The notes under the pieces were generated by a model. The model searched no databases, was not told where the DNA came from, and saw nothing but the letters and a program-made list of their open reading frames with translations. A program made the position numbers and the translations under genes. From Phytopythium helicoides (Eukaryota > Oomycota > Peronosporomycetes > Pythiales > Pythiaceae): a DNA stretch of 64,000 bases. Shown here piece after piece: positions 1 through 10,352 of the stretch (its first letter is position 1; each line of letters opens with the position of its first letter). The DNA lies in the NCBI GenBank assembly GCA_024867545.1, contig JANFNE010000053.1:186001-250000 (forward strand), in the 5' to 3' direction.

Positions 1-1020
1 ACCTCGATCTTGCTGGCAACAGACGACGTCGACGATCCGCTTCCAATGCGCACGGACCCGCTCGACACGCCAGAGTCGCCGCTCGTCACGCTCACGTTGC
101 CGCTGCTGCTACTGCTGCTGCTCGCAGCACCGAGCGTCGAGATCACCACAGAGCCGCTCGTCGGCAAGCCATCGCCACTCGTCAAAGACACAGACCCGCC
201 AACAGAGCCGGACGACGAACCGCCATCCACCGTCACATTGCCGCCCACTCCCTGCGCGTTGCTGGCGCCGAGGATCTTCACAGACTGCGCCGCACTCGCG
301 CTGTCCACCGATCCGCCCTGCAACAATACGTTGCTGCCGACGCTCCTGCCGACGCTGCTTCCCTGGATGATACGGATACCACCTCCAGAGCCGCTTTACG
401 CGAGCACCAAACTGCTGCTTGAGCTGCCGCTTGACACGCTCACGTCACCGCCAGCGCCGCTCGACGAAGAGCCGCTGAAAGCACGCACAGAGCCACCAGA
501 GCCGCTCGACGACGACACACCGCCGCTCACAGACACATTGCCGGACGACCCGCTCGCAGAGTCGCCTCCGTTCGCCAACACAGAGCCACCAGCCGCCGAC
601 GTGCTAGAGCCGCCGGCAACGCGTACAGCGCCGCCGACAGACGTCGCGCTGGATCCACTGCTTACCAGCACTTCACCCGATGCGCCATCCACAGTCGAGC
701 CAGACTGCACTCGAACCGCACCCGACACGCTGCTTCCCGATGACACGGCGCTAGACACGGACACGTCGCCACTGCCGGAAACACCTGATCCGCTCGACAC
801 CGACATGGAACCTACTGTTGACTGACCGCATCCGCTGCCATAAACAGACACAGAACCGGCAGTAGACACCGCCGACCGAGCTGCCGCTGCAACTGCTTGT
901 GCTCACAGATTCGCCCGACACCACCGTCGCAGCGTACGACGGTGTGCTTGTTGGGATGCCTATCACCTGTGCACCAATTAGTCGGGCACCCGATCTTGTG
1001 AATCCAGAGCTTCTCCGTGC
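1..1020 (-). pseudogene. Ser/Gly-repeat surface-type protein, dead copy 0 (cut by window start)
   Basis: The minus strand encodes short Ser/Gly/Val repeats of the type SGSSxSGxGGxVxVSSG, which would form a repetitive beta-rich (possibly beta-helical) extracellular protein. The best frame (396-869) ends at a TAA inside the repeat, and the same repeat resumes in frame directly downstream. The 5' part (about 870-1020) continues in another frame. I know no specific family name. The same lesions occur in every copy. Confidence 0.7.
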
Positions 1021-1283
1021 ATAGCACGGCATTAGTTTCAACTCTACTGCAGCATCGGACAAGATGGGATGCGGCAGTTGCTCCGGCAACAGTAGAGTGT
1101 AATCCAGGATTGAGCAATTGCAGGGAATCGTTGCATCGTTGCAGAGGACGGGAAGCTTTCGAGACTGCAACGATTCCTTGCGGATTGGCTGTAGATGATT
1201 AGCTCGGCCTGGTTTCGGTTGTCGGTGGGCGAGGGAATGCATCTATTCGTTGCAATGCTCTCACTTCCACAAAAGCAAGCAGG

Positions 1284-1518
1284 ATGGCGCAGCAGCTTTC
1301 AGCAATCTCTCTCTGCCACAACCTCAATGATGTCAAGCATCTTTGTTCGCGAGAACAGTCGCCGTACCGTCAAATCGTAGTTTGATCTGGTGTACTGTCA
1401 CATCCATCGGGACTACTTGCATCCGTCTACTGGGTGGACCTACATCACTGTCAAGGAGACGCGAGTGCTTGATCTGCTTCGTGGCCACCAGCTGGCCGAG
1501 GAGGCGCGAGATCTCTGA
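1284..1518 (+). pseudogene. Unrecognised protein-like relic in each unit
   Basis: On the plus strand, 1284-1383 reads from an ATG (MAQQLSAISLCH...) and 1381-1518 continues in another frame as a hydrophilic protein-like stretch (VYCHIHRDYLHPSTGW...) ending in TGA. The two frames together look like the 3' end of a gene broken by a shift. Copies lie at about 7730-7964, 12658-12892, 17592-17826, 24032-24266 and 28966-29200. I do not recognise the family. Non-coding origin is possible. Confidence 0.3.
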
Positions 1519-1627
1519 AACGAGAGAACTTAGGTCCTACGATTTGAAGATGAGTTTCTGCATAAGCAAATGTAAGAAGAATGTTGTATTGAATGATCAT
1601 CGTCATTGAGCTGTGCTTCCCAACCAT

Positions 1628-2374
1628 CTAGGTGTACATTGAACTATGAATTGGCATTCGCCTAATCAGATCGAAAGCATAATCAATCCTTTGCTGCTGC
1701 AAGAACTCCGGATCAAGTTCATCCGCCATCAACTCGTATCTCTCCAGCATTTCTGCTGCAGCATCGTCGGGTCCAATTGCACTTCGAGGCAACTTTTGAC
1801 GCTTCAGTGGAAGAGACGAATCCAAGAAAGCAACACGCATTGGAAAGTCTCCATCACGCGTGGGTCCACTTCTCTCCTTCAATACTTCTATTATTGTCTT
1901 GAATCCATTGGCTGGGCAAGTAAGCACCATTCTGGCGATTCGGTTGTCTGGCGCGAACCACAAGAAAAACCAGTAGTCGTTCAGGTTAGTGAGCAAACCC
2001 ACAGGAGCACAACTCGTCTCGCTTTTTAAATCCGCGGCAACCAACTCCAGGAGCAGTTGCCATTGTTCGTTCACGCTTGGACGATCCTTCTTTACTTCGA
2101 TCACAAAACGAAGACCAGCGAAAACGTTGTTCATTCGGTTCGCCGATTCGTCGATAATCATCATATCTGCTGTTCCCTTCACTTTGAAGGGAAGTCTGCT
2201 TGGATCATCACAATCGAGTAAGCCCCGCTTTCCAGCTACATCCTTCAGGAAATCCTTCTGCTCTCCGCTCGGTTTCAAACCATCGCCTAGGTGTTCCTCA
2301 ACGTACTTCATGTACGCCTTCCGTTGGTCTGGGTGCTTCTCAGGTAGTGCTGACCATTGATAGCCATTGATCGA
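1628..2374 (-). pseudogene. CRN effector, 5'-truncated copy in K unit 1
   Basis: This matches the C-terminal half of the intact CRN genes (about residue 188 to the stop), including the PD-(D/E)xK-like nuclease core. The whole header (ubiquitin-like, LYLARE and HVLVELP motifs) is missing. Homology to the intact copies stops at 2374, exactly where the kinase-PP2C block begins. The first in-frame ATG is at 2311, giving 227 aa. Without the header it should not act as a translocated effector, but the nuclease-like part could still be made if transcribed. Confidence 0.85.
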
Positions 2375-2774
2375 ACGCCGCGCGGATGCGCTGCCCCATC
2401 GTCTGCTTCGGCTTTGCTGTGCAGCTGCGCACGTTCCTTACTCGCGACGGAGAGCCCACGAGCAAGCAAGTGCTCGGGAACGACCACGATGCAGTTCGCC
2501 TCACGTCCAAGAACCGATCGCTGCTCGCACTCGCCATCCGGGAAGACGACGAGGAAGAAGTCGACCAGGACCACCTCGAGTCCTCAGCCACTCGCAGAGG
2601 GTCCTACACACCAGTCAAATCTCCAGACCGCACAGAGGACGCTGGGTCCGATGCGAGTGCCAGCACCCGCTCCAGCTCCTCCTAACTACAGTAACCATCG
2701 CCACAAGGTGTTCAAAGCAGATCAAATGAAATTCATCTCATCACCATTTATGCTACACACAGAGTGCCAGTAAT
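2375..2774. other. K-unit stretch between truncated CRN and kinase-PP2C stop
   Basis: K-specific sequence with overlapping short ORFs on both strands. On the minus strand, 2308-2574 contains a hydrophobic VLVDFFLVVFPDGE segment and a VVVPEHL segment faintly like a CRN header end, but it is out of frame with the CRN downstream. I find no convincing gene. The second copy is 18683-19082. Confidence 0.4.
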
Positions 2775-5700
2775 TTATGGGGCCGTCGGCGTCGAGGCCG
2801 TAGCCGCATCTGCGCACGAGCCTTCTTCCTTCTGCTGGTTCAATGCCACCACAATCACGCTCGTATTGTCGTAGGCCAAGTACGCCTGCGCCTTGAGAAC
2901 CAACTCCTGTGCGGCGAGCTGCACATCGCCATGCGTGCGTAGCTTACGCGACACGAAGTTGACCACTTGCTGCGACGAGAGCACGTCAAACAGGCCATCA
3001 CTCGCCAGCAGTAGGAATTGATCCTCGGGAGCGACAATGTGCTCAATGACGTCTGGCGTCGCCACCAAGTGGCCATCCTGCTTGTGCGCGAGGTCACCGA
3101 ATCCACGCGAGATAGCCAGAATGCCGTCGAGGCGGCCGTTGTGCACAAAGCCGCCGCTGGCCTCGATGCGCGCCTTCTCTTCTGGAAGTGACGCCTTGTG
3201 GTCTCTCGTCAGCTCTATAGCCTGTCCATCCCACGTGCCGATCACAGCACGACAGTCGCCAACGTTGGCGACGTACAACGTCGTTGGATGCTCCTCAGAA
3301 TCGTCGCATTCATCGTTGCCTTGAGGTAGCTCCAAGTTGGCACCCGCCTCCTCCTTGTCTCCTTGATCTTTGGCGCCACGACGTCTCTTCTTACGAGCCT
3401 TTGCGACCACCGCAAACACTGCAGCCGCACCAGAGAACGAGATCGGCTGCAAATGGCACGTCATGTCATCACCCTCTTCGCCGAGGCACACCTTGTTGGA
3501 ATCCTCGCCATCCCCGTTGCCCCAGTCTCCGAAAAAGGTGCGCTTCCGCGAGGGAAGAACGCTGCGATTCTGAGTCTCCAAGATCTCGTTGTCGACTGCT
3601 TCGCAAATGGTCACAATGCTAGTGACAGGAGACTCAATAAACTCTCGCGTTTGCTGGAAAATACGGTGGTGGAGCTCTTTCTGCAGGAACACTGCCGTCT
3701 CATCGCCGTTGTGGCCGTCATAAATGCCGTAAAAGCCCAACGACACAAAAGCCGCTCGCAGCGACTCATCGTACTCCGACATGTCAATCGTCGTATGGCC
3801 CAACGTACGGTCTTCCATGTAGGACCGAGAACCCTTGGCCTCTGCGTAGCCAGATCGAATGCGAAGCTGAAGGTTCTCGCGAATCTTGCTGCTCACATAG
3901 ACTTGCACGACATCGGGTTTCAGATCCGACATTACATCCATCAGGTCCAGAGACCCGCTTCTCGAGGCTCCGCTTGGAGTGGTTATTGAGACAACTTGAG
4001 GTGGTAGTGGAGCAACTTCCTCGTCATCCATAATCTCAATGCTGTTTGGCGCGCCACCAATCAGATCGTCAAACGTTGCGTCAACGTCAACATCACCCTC
4101 GACTTCGCTGTACACCGACTCATCGCTGTCCGAGTCACTCGATGCATCATCATCGTCCTGGCGGCTTGCCGCACGGCTACTACGAGTGCTCATACCACTA
4201 CTCGCATGGTAGAAGTGTCGACTTGAGCTAGAGCCACTGCCAGCAGCAGTGATGCGCGTGTTGCTCCGATCAGCGCCGCCAATAGCTCCAACCGTATCGT
4301 CGTCATCGTCATCATCAACATCCGTGACTTGAACGCACTCGATGCCTTCCAAATCAATGTCATCGATCTGCGCACCACCTTCCGTTCCAGCAGATGATGA
4401 CTTCGCCCCAGCCGAAGCAATCGATCCCTGACTATCGTTTCGCATCGACTGAGAGCTTCCACCGACCGACCTCCGGGTTGTACTCGCCGCACTCTTTTTC
4501 TTATCAGAAGTCGACCATGAAGTGCGCTGGTTCAAGTCGCGTCCAGAGTTCGAGTGAGTAGGGACGCGAGACGCCACCGAGAAGTCATGGTCACGGGCTT
4601 GGAACAGGATCTTTCGCGAGTGGTAGTCGCCGTCTTCGTCTCGGAAAACCTCCGAGGTAACCATGAGGAAGTCCTTCTTACGCGATAGCGAACGCTTCAA
4701 TAAATCGACGTCAGAGTTCGCATCTCGAAGCGACGAAATCGATGCACTGCTGCTGCTACCACCATCACTAGCTGAAGAGAGGCTGTCACGCCGCTCGATA
4801 CCCAGCTCCTCATCCCACGTACTCGCGGCTGCCTTGAGAACTGGTTCCGAGAGCTTTGACACCGAAGTAAACGAAGTCCGACCAAATCCTTCCAAACTGC
4901 CAGAGTCCTTAGGAAGCAGCTCTCTCTTTCCAAAACTACTCTTCTTGGACAGAATCGACGAATGAGTGTTGTCGACCGACTTGCTACGGCTGGAAAAGTT
5001 CCTCACAACATTCGGCGACGACGCGCTACGGCTCGGAGATCCAGGAGCGACTAGCGACGACGACGACGATGCAATAGAAGGCAATATGTGATGCTGCGAT
5101 GAAGAAGCTGAGCTCGGGTAGCGGCTGCGCGCTGACGGTCCAGCCGCAGGCAAAATGATCTCGGTAACCTTCGCACGATCAACAGAAAAAGCCATACGTT
5201 TTTGCTCGAGCAAGAGCTCACGCGAGCGCGCAGACAGTTCCTTATGGCCACTCATCAGCTGCACACGCTTATGGTTACGCCAGGCACCAATAATGCGAGA
5301 CACCTCTTCTTGAGACGAGCGGTTCGGGCTAGCAGATGAACTGACCGAGCTTGTCGTTGACAATGACGAGCTCGACCCAGCCGCGCTTGGGAAATGAGAT
5401 TCGAGGTGGCCGGAAACAGGGGTGGCAGTTCCAATTATCCGCCCGCTGTTGGAACGTACAACCCCGCCAGTTCCTGTTGCCTGCTGGCGAGTCTTCACCA
5501 TGAGATGCGCCTTCGCCAGGCTTTCAGACAAACTTAAGTCGATCTGCTCAGGAATATTCTCGATAGCACGCTCGCTTTCGTCCATCGAGACAGTCAAATC
5601 CTTCTCTTGTGCCACAAGACCCAACGGTTCGCTTCCTTCTTTTGTGATCCAGTCGTGCGTAAAGCATTCGTTCAGGGTAATTCGCATACTCGGATCCTTG

Positions 5701-6092
5701 GTAAGCATACGCTGGAGTAGATTCTTCAAATGCGGGCGAAGCGGCCGTTCGGAATCCTTCGGGAAGCGCAGCTCAACCCGCTGCACACGTTCGGCCAACT
5801 CGATCTCGTTGTCTGCCATCCACGGTGGACGGCCAACAACCATCATGTACAGCGTCGCGACGAGCGACCAGACATCCACCGTTGGTCCCGTGTACTTGGC
5901 ATCGATGTCAAACATTTCTGGAGCCATAAATGCCGGTGTTCCCTTGGCACCTGAGAGGGTCTCACTCTCGTTCATGACCATTCGAGCAGCGCCAAAGTCG
6001 GCAATCTTGGCAACACCATCAGCTGTCACAAGAATGTTTTCGGGCTTGATGTCGCGATGAATCACTTTGTGAAAGTGAAGGTAGTGAAGTCC
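2775..6092 (-). CDS. Kinase-PP2C fusion protein, N-lobe missing (copy 1)
   Basis: A single frame of about 1,100 codons joins two opposing activities. Residues about 1-140 are a Ser/Thr kinase C-lobe: HRDIKPEN catalytic loop, DFG, GTPAFMAPE and the subdomain XI Arg. A long Ser-rich linker with an acidic Asp run follows. The last 330 residues are a PP2C phosphatase with MEDRT, DGHNG, ANVGDCRAV, ISRGFGD, LASDGLFDV and DNTSV motifs, so the metal-binding acidic residues look intact. The glycine loop and ATP-anchoring lysine are absent because homology to the array begins at 6093. The annotated start would be GTG or lie in repeat sequence, so this is a 5'-truncated gene. Compared with copy 2, subdomain IX reads WSLVA instead of WSLGA, a change likely to harm folding. 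A complete parent gene probably exists elsewhere (inference). Confidence 0.85.
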   Translation of the reverse strand, partial: GLHYLHFHKVIHRDIKPENILVTADGVAKIADFGAARMVMNESETLSGAKGTPAFMAPEMFDIDAKYTGPTVDVWSLVATLYMMVVGRPPWMADNEIELAERVQRVELRFPKDSERPLRPHLKNLLQRMLTKDPSMRITLNECFTHDWITKEGSEPLGLVAQEKDLTVSMDESERAIENIPEQIDLSLSESLAKAHLMVKTRQQATGTGGVVRSNSGRIIGTATPVSGHLESHFPSAAGSSSSLSTTSSVSSSASPNRSSQEEVSRIIGAWRNHKRVQLMSGHKELSARSRELLLEQKRMAFSVDRAKVTEIILPAAGPSARSRYPSSASSSQHHILPSIASSSSSLVAPGSPSRSASSPNVVRNFSSRSKSVDNTHSSILSKKSSFGKRELLPKDSGSLEGFGRTSFTSVSKLSEPVLKAAASTWDEELGIERRDSLSSASDGGSSSSASISSLRDANSDVDLLKRSLSRKKDFLMVTSEVFRDEDGDYHSRKILFQARDHDFSVASRVPTHSNSGRDLNQRTSWSTSDKKKSAASTTRRSVGGSSQSMRNDSQGSIASAGAKSSSAGTEGGAQIDDIDLEGIECVQVTDVDDDDDDDTVGAIGGADRSNTRITAAGSGSSSSRHFYHASSGMSTRSSRAASRQDDDDASSDSDSDESVYSEVEGDVDVDATFDDLIGGAPNSIEIMDDEEVAPLPPQVVSITTPSGASRSGSLDLMDVMSDLKPDVVQVYVSSKIRENLQLRIRSGYAEAKGSRSYMEDRTLGHTTIDMSEYDESLRAAFVSLGFYGIYDGHNGDETAVFLQKELHHRIFQQTREFIESPVTSIVTICEAVDNEILETQNRSVLPSRKRTFFGDWGNGDGEDSNKVCLGEEGDDMTCHLQPISFSGAAAVFAVVAKARKKRRRGAKDQGDKEEAGANLELPQGNDECDDSEEHPTTLYVANVGDCRAVIGTWDGQAIELTRDHKASLPEEKARIEASGGFVHNGRLDGILAISRGFGDLAHKQDGHLVATPDVIEHIVAPEDQFLLLASDGLFDVLSSQQVVNFVSRKLRTHGDVQLAAQELVLKAQAYLAYDNTSVIVVALNQQKEEGSCADAATASTPTAP

Positions 6093-7466
6093 AAGACCCG
6101 CCAGTGCCGACAGATGCAGAGCTCACGCCGCCAGAGAAAGTCACATTTCCTCCAGACAGGCCGCCAGAGCCGCCAGACGCGCTCACCACACCGCCAGAAG
6201 CAGTCGTGGACACCGACCCGGACGCACCGCCAGATGCAGAGCCGCTTGAAACACGCATGACGCTGCTCCCCACGTCTACATCACAGCGCTTGAACCCACA
6301 CTCATCTTCACCATGCCACTTGTCATCGACTCGCTTGCTCGCTAGCACTGCTCAGGATGATCACGCTGCCGCCCGCGCCACTCGATGACGCACAACTCGA
6401 CAGAGAGATGGACGCGCCGCTGCCACTCACGGAAGATCCGCCCGCGACCTCGATTTTGCTGGCAACAGACGACGTCGACGATCCGCTTCCAATGCGCACG
6501 GACCCGCTCGACACGCCAGAGTCGCCGCTCGTCACGCTCACGTTGCCGCTGCTGCTACTGCTGCTGCTCGCAGCACCGAGCGTCGAGATCACCACAGAGC
6601 CGCTCGTCGGCAAGCCATCGCCACTCGTCAAAGACACAGACCCGCCAACAGAGCCGGACGACGAACCGCCATCCACCGTCACATTGCCGCCCACTCCCTG
6701 CGCGTTGCTGGCGCCGAGGATCTTCACAGACTGCGCCGCACTCGCGCTGTCCACCGATCCGCCCTGCAACAATACGTTGCTGCCGACGCTCCTGCCGACG
6801 CTGCTTCCCTGGATGATACGGATACCACCTCCAGAGCCGCTTTACGCGAGCACCAAACTGCTGCTTGAGCTGCCGCTTGACACGCTCACGTCACCGCCAG
6901 CGCCGCTCGACGAAGAGCCGCTGAACGCACGCACAGAGCCACCAGAGCCGCTCGACGACGACACACCGCCGCTCACAGACACATTGCCGGACGACCCGCT
7001 CGCAGAGTCGCCTCCGTTCGCCAACACAGAGCCACCAGCCGCCGACGTGCTAGAGCCGCCGGCAACGCGTACAGCGCCGCCGACAGACGTCGCGCTGGAT
7101 CCACTGCTTACCAGCACTTCACCCGATGCGCCATCCACAGTCGAGCCAGACTGCACTCGAACCGCACCCGACACGCTGCTTCCCGATGACACGGCGCTAG
7201 ACACGGACACGTCGCCACTGCCGGAAACACCTGATCCGCTCGACACCGACATGGAACCTACTGTTGACTGACCGCATCCGCTGCCATAAACAGACACAGA
7301 ACCGGCAGTAGACACCGCCGACCGAGCTGCCGCTGCAACTGCTTGTGCTCACAGATTCGCCCGACACCACCGTCGCAGCGTACGACGGTGTGCTTGTTGG
7401 GATGCCTATCACCTGTGCACCAATTAGTCGGGCACCCGATCTTGTGAATCCAGAGCTTCTCCGTGC
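6093..7466 (-). pseudogene. Ser/Gly-repeat protein, dead copy 1
   Basis: Frames 6323-6772 and 6842-7315 are in phase but separated by the shared TAA at the end of 6842-7315. The 3' portion changes frame near 6320 and is cut at 6093 by the kinase block. The 5' part continues in another frame to about 7466. The repeats have the same Ser/Gly/Val pattern as the other copies. Confidence 0.7.
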
Positions 7467-8073
7467 ATAGCACGGCATTAGTTTCAACTCTACTGCAGCA
7501 TCGGACAAGATGGGATGCGGCAGTTGCTCCGGCAACAGTAGAGTGTAATCCAGGATTGAGCAATTGCAGGGAATCGTTGCATCGTTGCAGAGGACGGGAA
7601 GCTTTCGAGACTGCAACGATTCCTTGCGGATTGGCTGTAGATGATTAGCTCGGCCTGGTTTCGGTTGTCGGTGGGCGAGGGAATGCATCTATTCGTTGCA
7701 ATGCTCTCACTTCCACAAAAGCAAGCAGGATGGCGCAGCAGCTTTCAGCAATCTCTCTCTGCCACAACCTCAATGATGTCAAGCATCTTTGTTCGCGAGA
7801 ACAGTCGCCGTACCGTCAAATCGTAGTTTGATCTGGTGTACTGTCACATCCATCGGGACTACTTGCATCCGTCTACTGGGTGGACCTACATCACTGTCAA
7901 GGAGACGCGAGTGCTTGATCTGCTTCGTGGCCACCAGCTGGCCGAGGAGGCGCGAGATCTCTGAAACGAGAGAACTTAGGTCCTACGATTTGAAGATGAG
8001 TTTCTGCATAAGCAAATGTAAGAAGAATGTTGTATTGAATGATCATCGTCATTGAGCTGTGCTTCCCAACCAT

Positions 8074-9369
8074 CTAGGTGTACATTGAACTATGAATTGG
8101 CATTCGCCTAATCAGATCGAAAGCATAATCAATCCTTTGCTGCTGCAAGAACTCCGGATCAAGTTCATCCGCCATCAACTCGTATCTCTCCAGCATTTCT
8201 GCTGCAGCATCGTCGGGTCCAATTGCACTTCGAGGCAACTTTTGACGCTTCAGTGGAAGAGACGAATCCAAGAAAGCAACACGCATTGGAAAGTCTCCAT
8301 CACGCGTGGGTCCACTTCTCTCCTTCAATACTTCTATTATTGTCTTGAATCCATTGGCTGGGCAAGTAAGCACCATTCTGGCGATTCGGTTGTCTGGCGC
8401 GAACCACAAGAAAAACCAGTAGTCGTTCAGGTTAGTGAGCAAACCCACAGGAGCACAACTCGTCTCGCTTTTTAAATCCGCGGCAACCAACTCCAGGAGC
8501 AGTTGCCATTGTTCGTTCACGCTTGGACGATCCTTCTTTACTTCGATCACAAAACGAAGACCAGCGAAAACGTTGTTCATTCGGTTCGCCGATTCGTCGA
8601 TAATCATCATATCTGCTGTTCCCTTCACTTTGAAGGGAAGTCTGCTTGGATCATCACAATCGAGTAAGCCCCGCTTTCCAGCTACATCCTTCAGGAAATC
8701 CTTCTGCTCTCCGCTCGGTTTCAAACCATCGCCTAGGTGTTCCTCAACGTACTTCATGTACGCCTTCCGTTGGTCTGGGTGCTTCTCAGGTAGTGCTGAC
8801 CATTGATAGCCATTGATCGAGTCGTCGATCACTTCATTGACGCGAACAGTGGAGTATTCAAGGCCCAATTGCTGCTTGAGAAGTATTTCTTTCGAACGCG
8901 GGCACGTTGATATCGAATATACCGAGCGCTTTCGATCACGTTCTTCAAAGGCCTCATTCACAGCCATCTTCATTTGCTCGAAAGGTGCCACATCGATCCC
9001 GCGCGCTGCAACATCTGGCGATGGCAACTCCACCAGCACGTGAATGTCATCTTCGGCTCGCTCGAATGTCTTGCCGAAGTATGCATCGTTGTTGAGGTTC
9101 CGAGTCTCTTTCAATAGCAGCTCTTTGCGCATGAGATTCTTGACTCGATCGGAGATCTCTCCGCTCATCAACTTCTCGAGCTCGTCGTCCTGCGAGTTCA
9201 GCCACGCGCCGCCCTCCCTCGCGAGGTACAGCTTCAGCCTGCTCGCAGGAAAATCGTACTCCTCCTTCTCCTTGATTTTGTCCTTCAGATCACCGACCGT
9301 CTCGCTGAGCTCAATATCCACAGGGAAGACGCTCCCGACGCCAACCACCGCACAGAACAGCTTCGCCAT
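8074..9369 (-). CDS. Crinkler (CRN) effector with PD-(D/E)xK-like nuclease domain, copy 1 (431 aa)
   Basis: CRN proteins are modular oomycete effectors that enter host cells and usually act in the nucleus. The start MAKLFCAVVGVGS is the classical ubiquitin-like CRN header. LKLYLAREGGAWL replaces the LFLAK box, and IHVLVELP (about residue 110) is the HVLVVVP-type end of the header. The C-terminal part has GTADMMI, then FVIEVKKD and a Gln/Leu-rich helix, the D...ExK layout of PD-(D/E)xK nucleases. No classical signal peptide is visible, which is common in this family. An initiator-like element lies 8 bp upstream of the ATG. The first 50 residues differ clearly from the other copies, whereas the rest is almost identical. 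Confidence 0.93.
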   Translation of the reverse strand: MAKLFCAVVGVGSVFPVDIELSETVGDLKDKIKEKEEYDFPASRLKLYLAREGGAWLNSQDDELEKLMSGEISDRVKNLMRKELLLKETRNLNNDAYFGKTFERAEDDIHVLVELPSPDVAARGIDVAPFEQMKMAVNEAFEERDRKRSVYSISTCPRSKEILLKQQLGLEYSTVRVNEVIDDSINGYQWSALPEKHPDQRKAYMKYVEEHLGDGLKPSGEQKDFLKDVAGKRGLLDCDDPSRLPFKVKGTADMMIIDESANRMNNVFAGLRFVIEVKKDRPSVNEQWQLLLELVAADLKSETSCAPVGLLTNLNDYWFFLWFAPDNRIARMVLTCPANGFKTIIEVLKERSGPTRDGDFPMRVAFLDSSLPLKRQKLPRSAIGPDDAAAEMLERYELMADELDPEFLQQQRIDYAFDLIRRMPIHSSMYT

Positions 9370-9376
9370 CGTGTTT

Positions 9377-9392
9377 CTTTTTGCGGAATGAG
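9377..9392 (-). promoter_or_regulatory. Oomycete initiator-like element of CRN copy 1
   Basis: The minus strand reads CTCATTCCGCAAAAAG, close to the oomycete Inr consensus (TCATTYYNCAWTTT). It lies only 8 bp before the ATG, implying a very short 5' leader. Confidence 0.6.
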
Positions 9393-9455
9393 AGGCAGAT
9401 CCTTCTCTGAGCGCAATTCATTTTGCAATTCATTCCACAATTCATTAGATGAAGT

Positions 9456-9860
9456 CTCTGGATTCATCCAGAGTTGTTACGACGATCTGACCGATCGTCT
9501 GATTGACCGAAAAGCACGCTGAAAACTAATATTTGTGATATATGCGAAAGTTGACATGGCAGTTGTATATATAAATACCTTTATAAATAGATTGAACCTC
9601 TATAATACATGGGTACGTTTTGCGTGTCTTCTCTGGGTCCCGCTATTTTACATTCGCGTCACATTGAACTGTAAAATATAATATAAATCGGTACACATAC
9701 AAACATATATGCCATTAGTTGATACTAAATACAAATATGAAATTGCTGACTGGGATGGTCTTGACACCCAACTGTGAAAATTTATGAAAGTGATTAATCC
9801 GATACAGGTAATCTGCGTGTTGCGCGAACAGCACTGTACAGCAGTGTGGCCCACGTAGGT
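9456..9860. other. AT-rich intergenic spacer upstream of CRN, with short palindromes
   Basis: It begins with the 18-bp palindrome CTCTGGATTCATCCAGAG (9456-9473), followed by an imperfect GACGATC/GATCGTC inverted repeat. About 350 bp of AT-rich DNA with TATATA runs follows, unlike the GC-rich flanks. I see no gene. Equivalents lie at about 14390-14794, 25764-26168 and, inverted, 33248-33652. Distal promoter or origin-like functions are possible but unproven. Confidence 0.5.
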
Positions 9861-9865
9861 GGCTG

Positions 9866-10128
9866 AGAGGTGCGGTGGACTGCGGCTGCCGCCGATACGC
9901 TCACTGCGCTCATGGAATCTAATGTTGCCGGCAAGACCTCGCTCATGGACGTCATTGCCAGGCAAGACCGGCGGACAGATCCAAGGCAAAGACCGAGCTG
10001 TGGCTCAGTGAGAGCGGCATCCCCATCGGCTCGGTGCTCGTGATCGTGATCGACGGGCAGATCGTGGCCCGCGGCCACAACCGCCGCACGCAGAAGGGCA
10101 GCGTCGTGCTGCAGGGTCGGCACGAGAT
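9866..10128 (+). pseudogene. Composite relic: PDR-type ABC transporter P-loop fused to cytosine deaminase fragment
   Basis: On the plus strand, about 9900-9990 reads LTALMESNVAGKTSLMDVIA, matching the second-half Walker A region of pleiotropic-drug-resistance ABC transporters. After a one-base shift it continues as GKTGGQIQG. From about 9990 the frame TELWLSESGIPIG...ARGHNRRTQKGS matches fungal-type cytosine deaminase just upstream of its zinc site. The expected zinc-ligand His-x-Glu is degraded (LQGRHE). Both fragments are far too short to work. The fusion suggests scrambled or captured gene pieces. Confidence 0.7.
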
Positions 10129-10352
10129 CTCTCAGCGAACAAAAGCGTCGAACACTTATTATATCGTTTGCTTGGGTTCCCACATACCGACTGCGATGCA
10201 ATGCATGCGATCGACGCACTTAGGTTAGGATTCCATTTCGCTCTGAGACGGCATGAATTGCTGCAAATACCCTCGCTTACAGGGCTCGATGATTGTTCGA
10301 TCACTCAGCGAAATCGATCGCAATAGAGCCTCGTCCGATCGAATGAGGGCAT

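Noticed and set aside
10..825. Long plus-strand Pro/Thr/Asp-rich ORFs (up to 304 aa) repeated in every unit
   Set aside because: They are exact antisense shadows of the Ser/Gly repeats; low complexity with no motif.
2308..2574. A second CRN header fused to the truncated CRN
   Set aside because: A VVVPEHL string is suggestive, but it is out of frame and lacks the rest of a header.
9866..10219. Minus-strand ORF of 141 aa over the relic
   Set aside because: The plus strand carries recognisable transporter and deaminase pieces; the minus frame has no such support.
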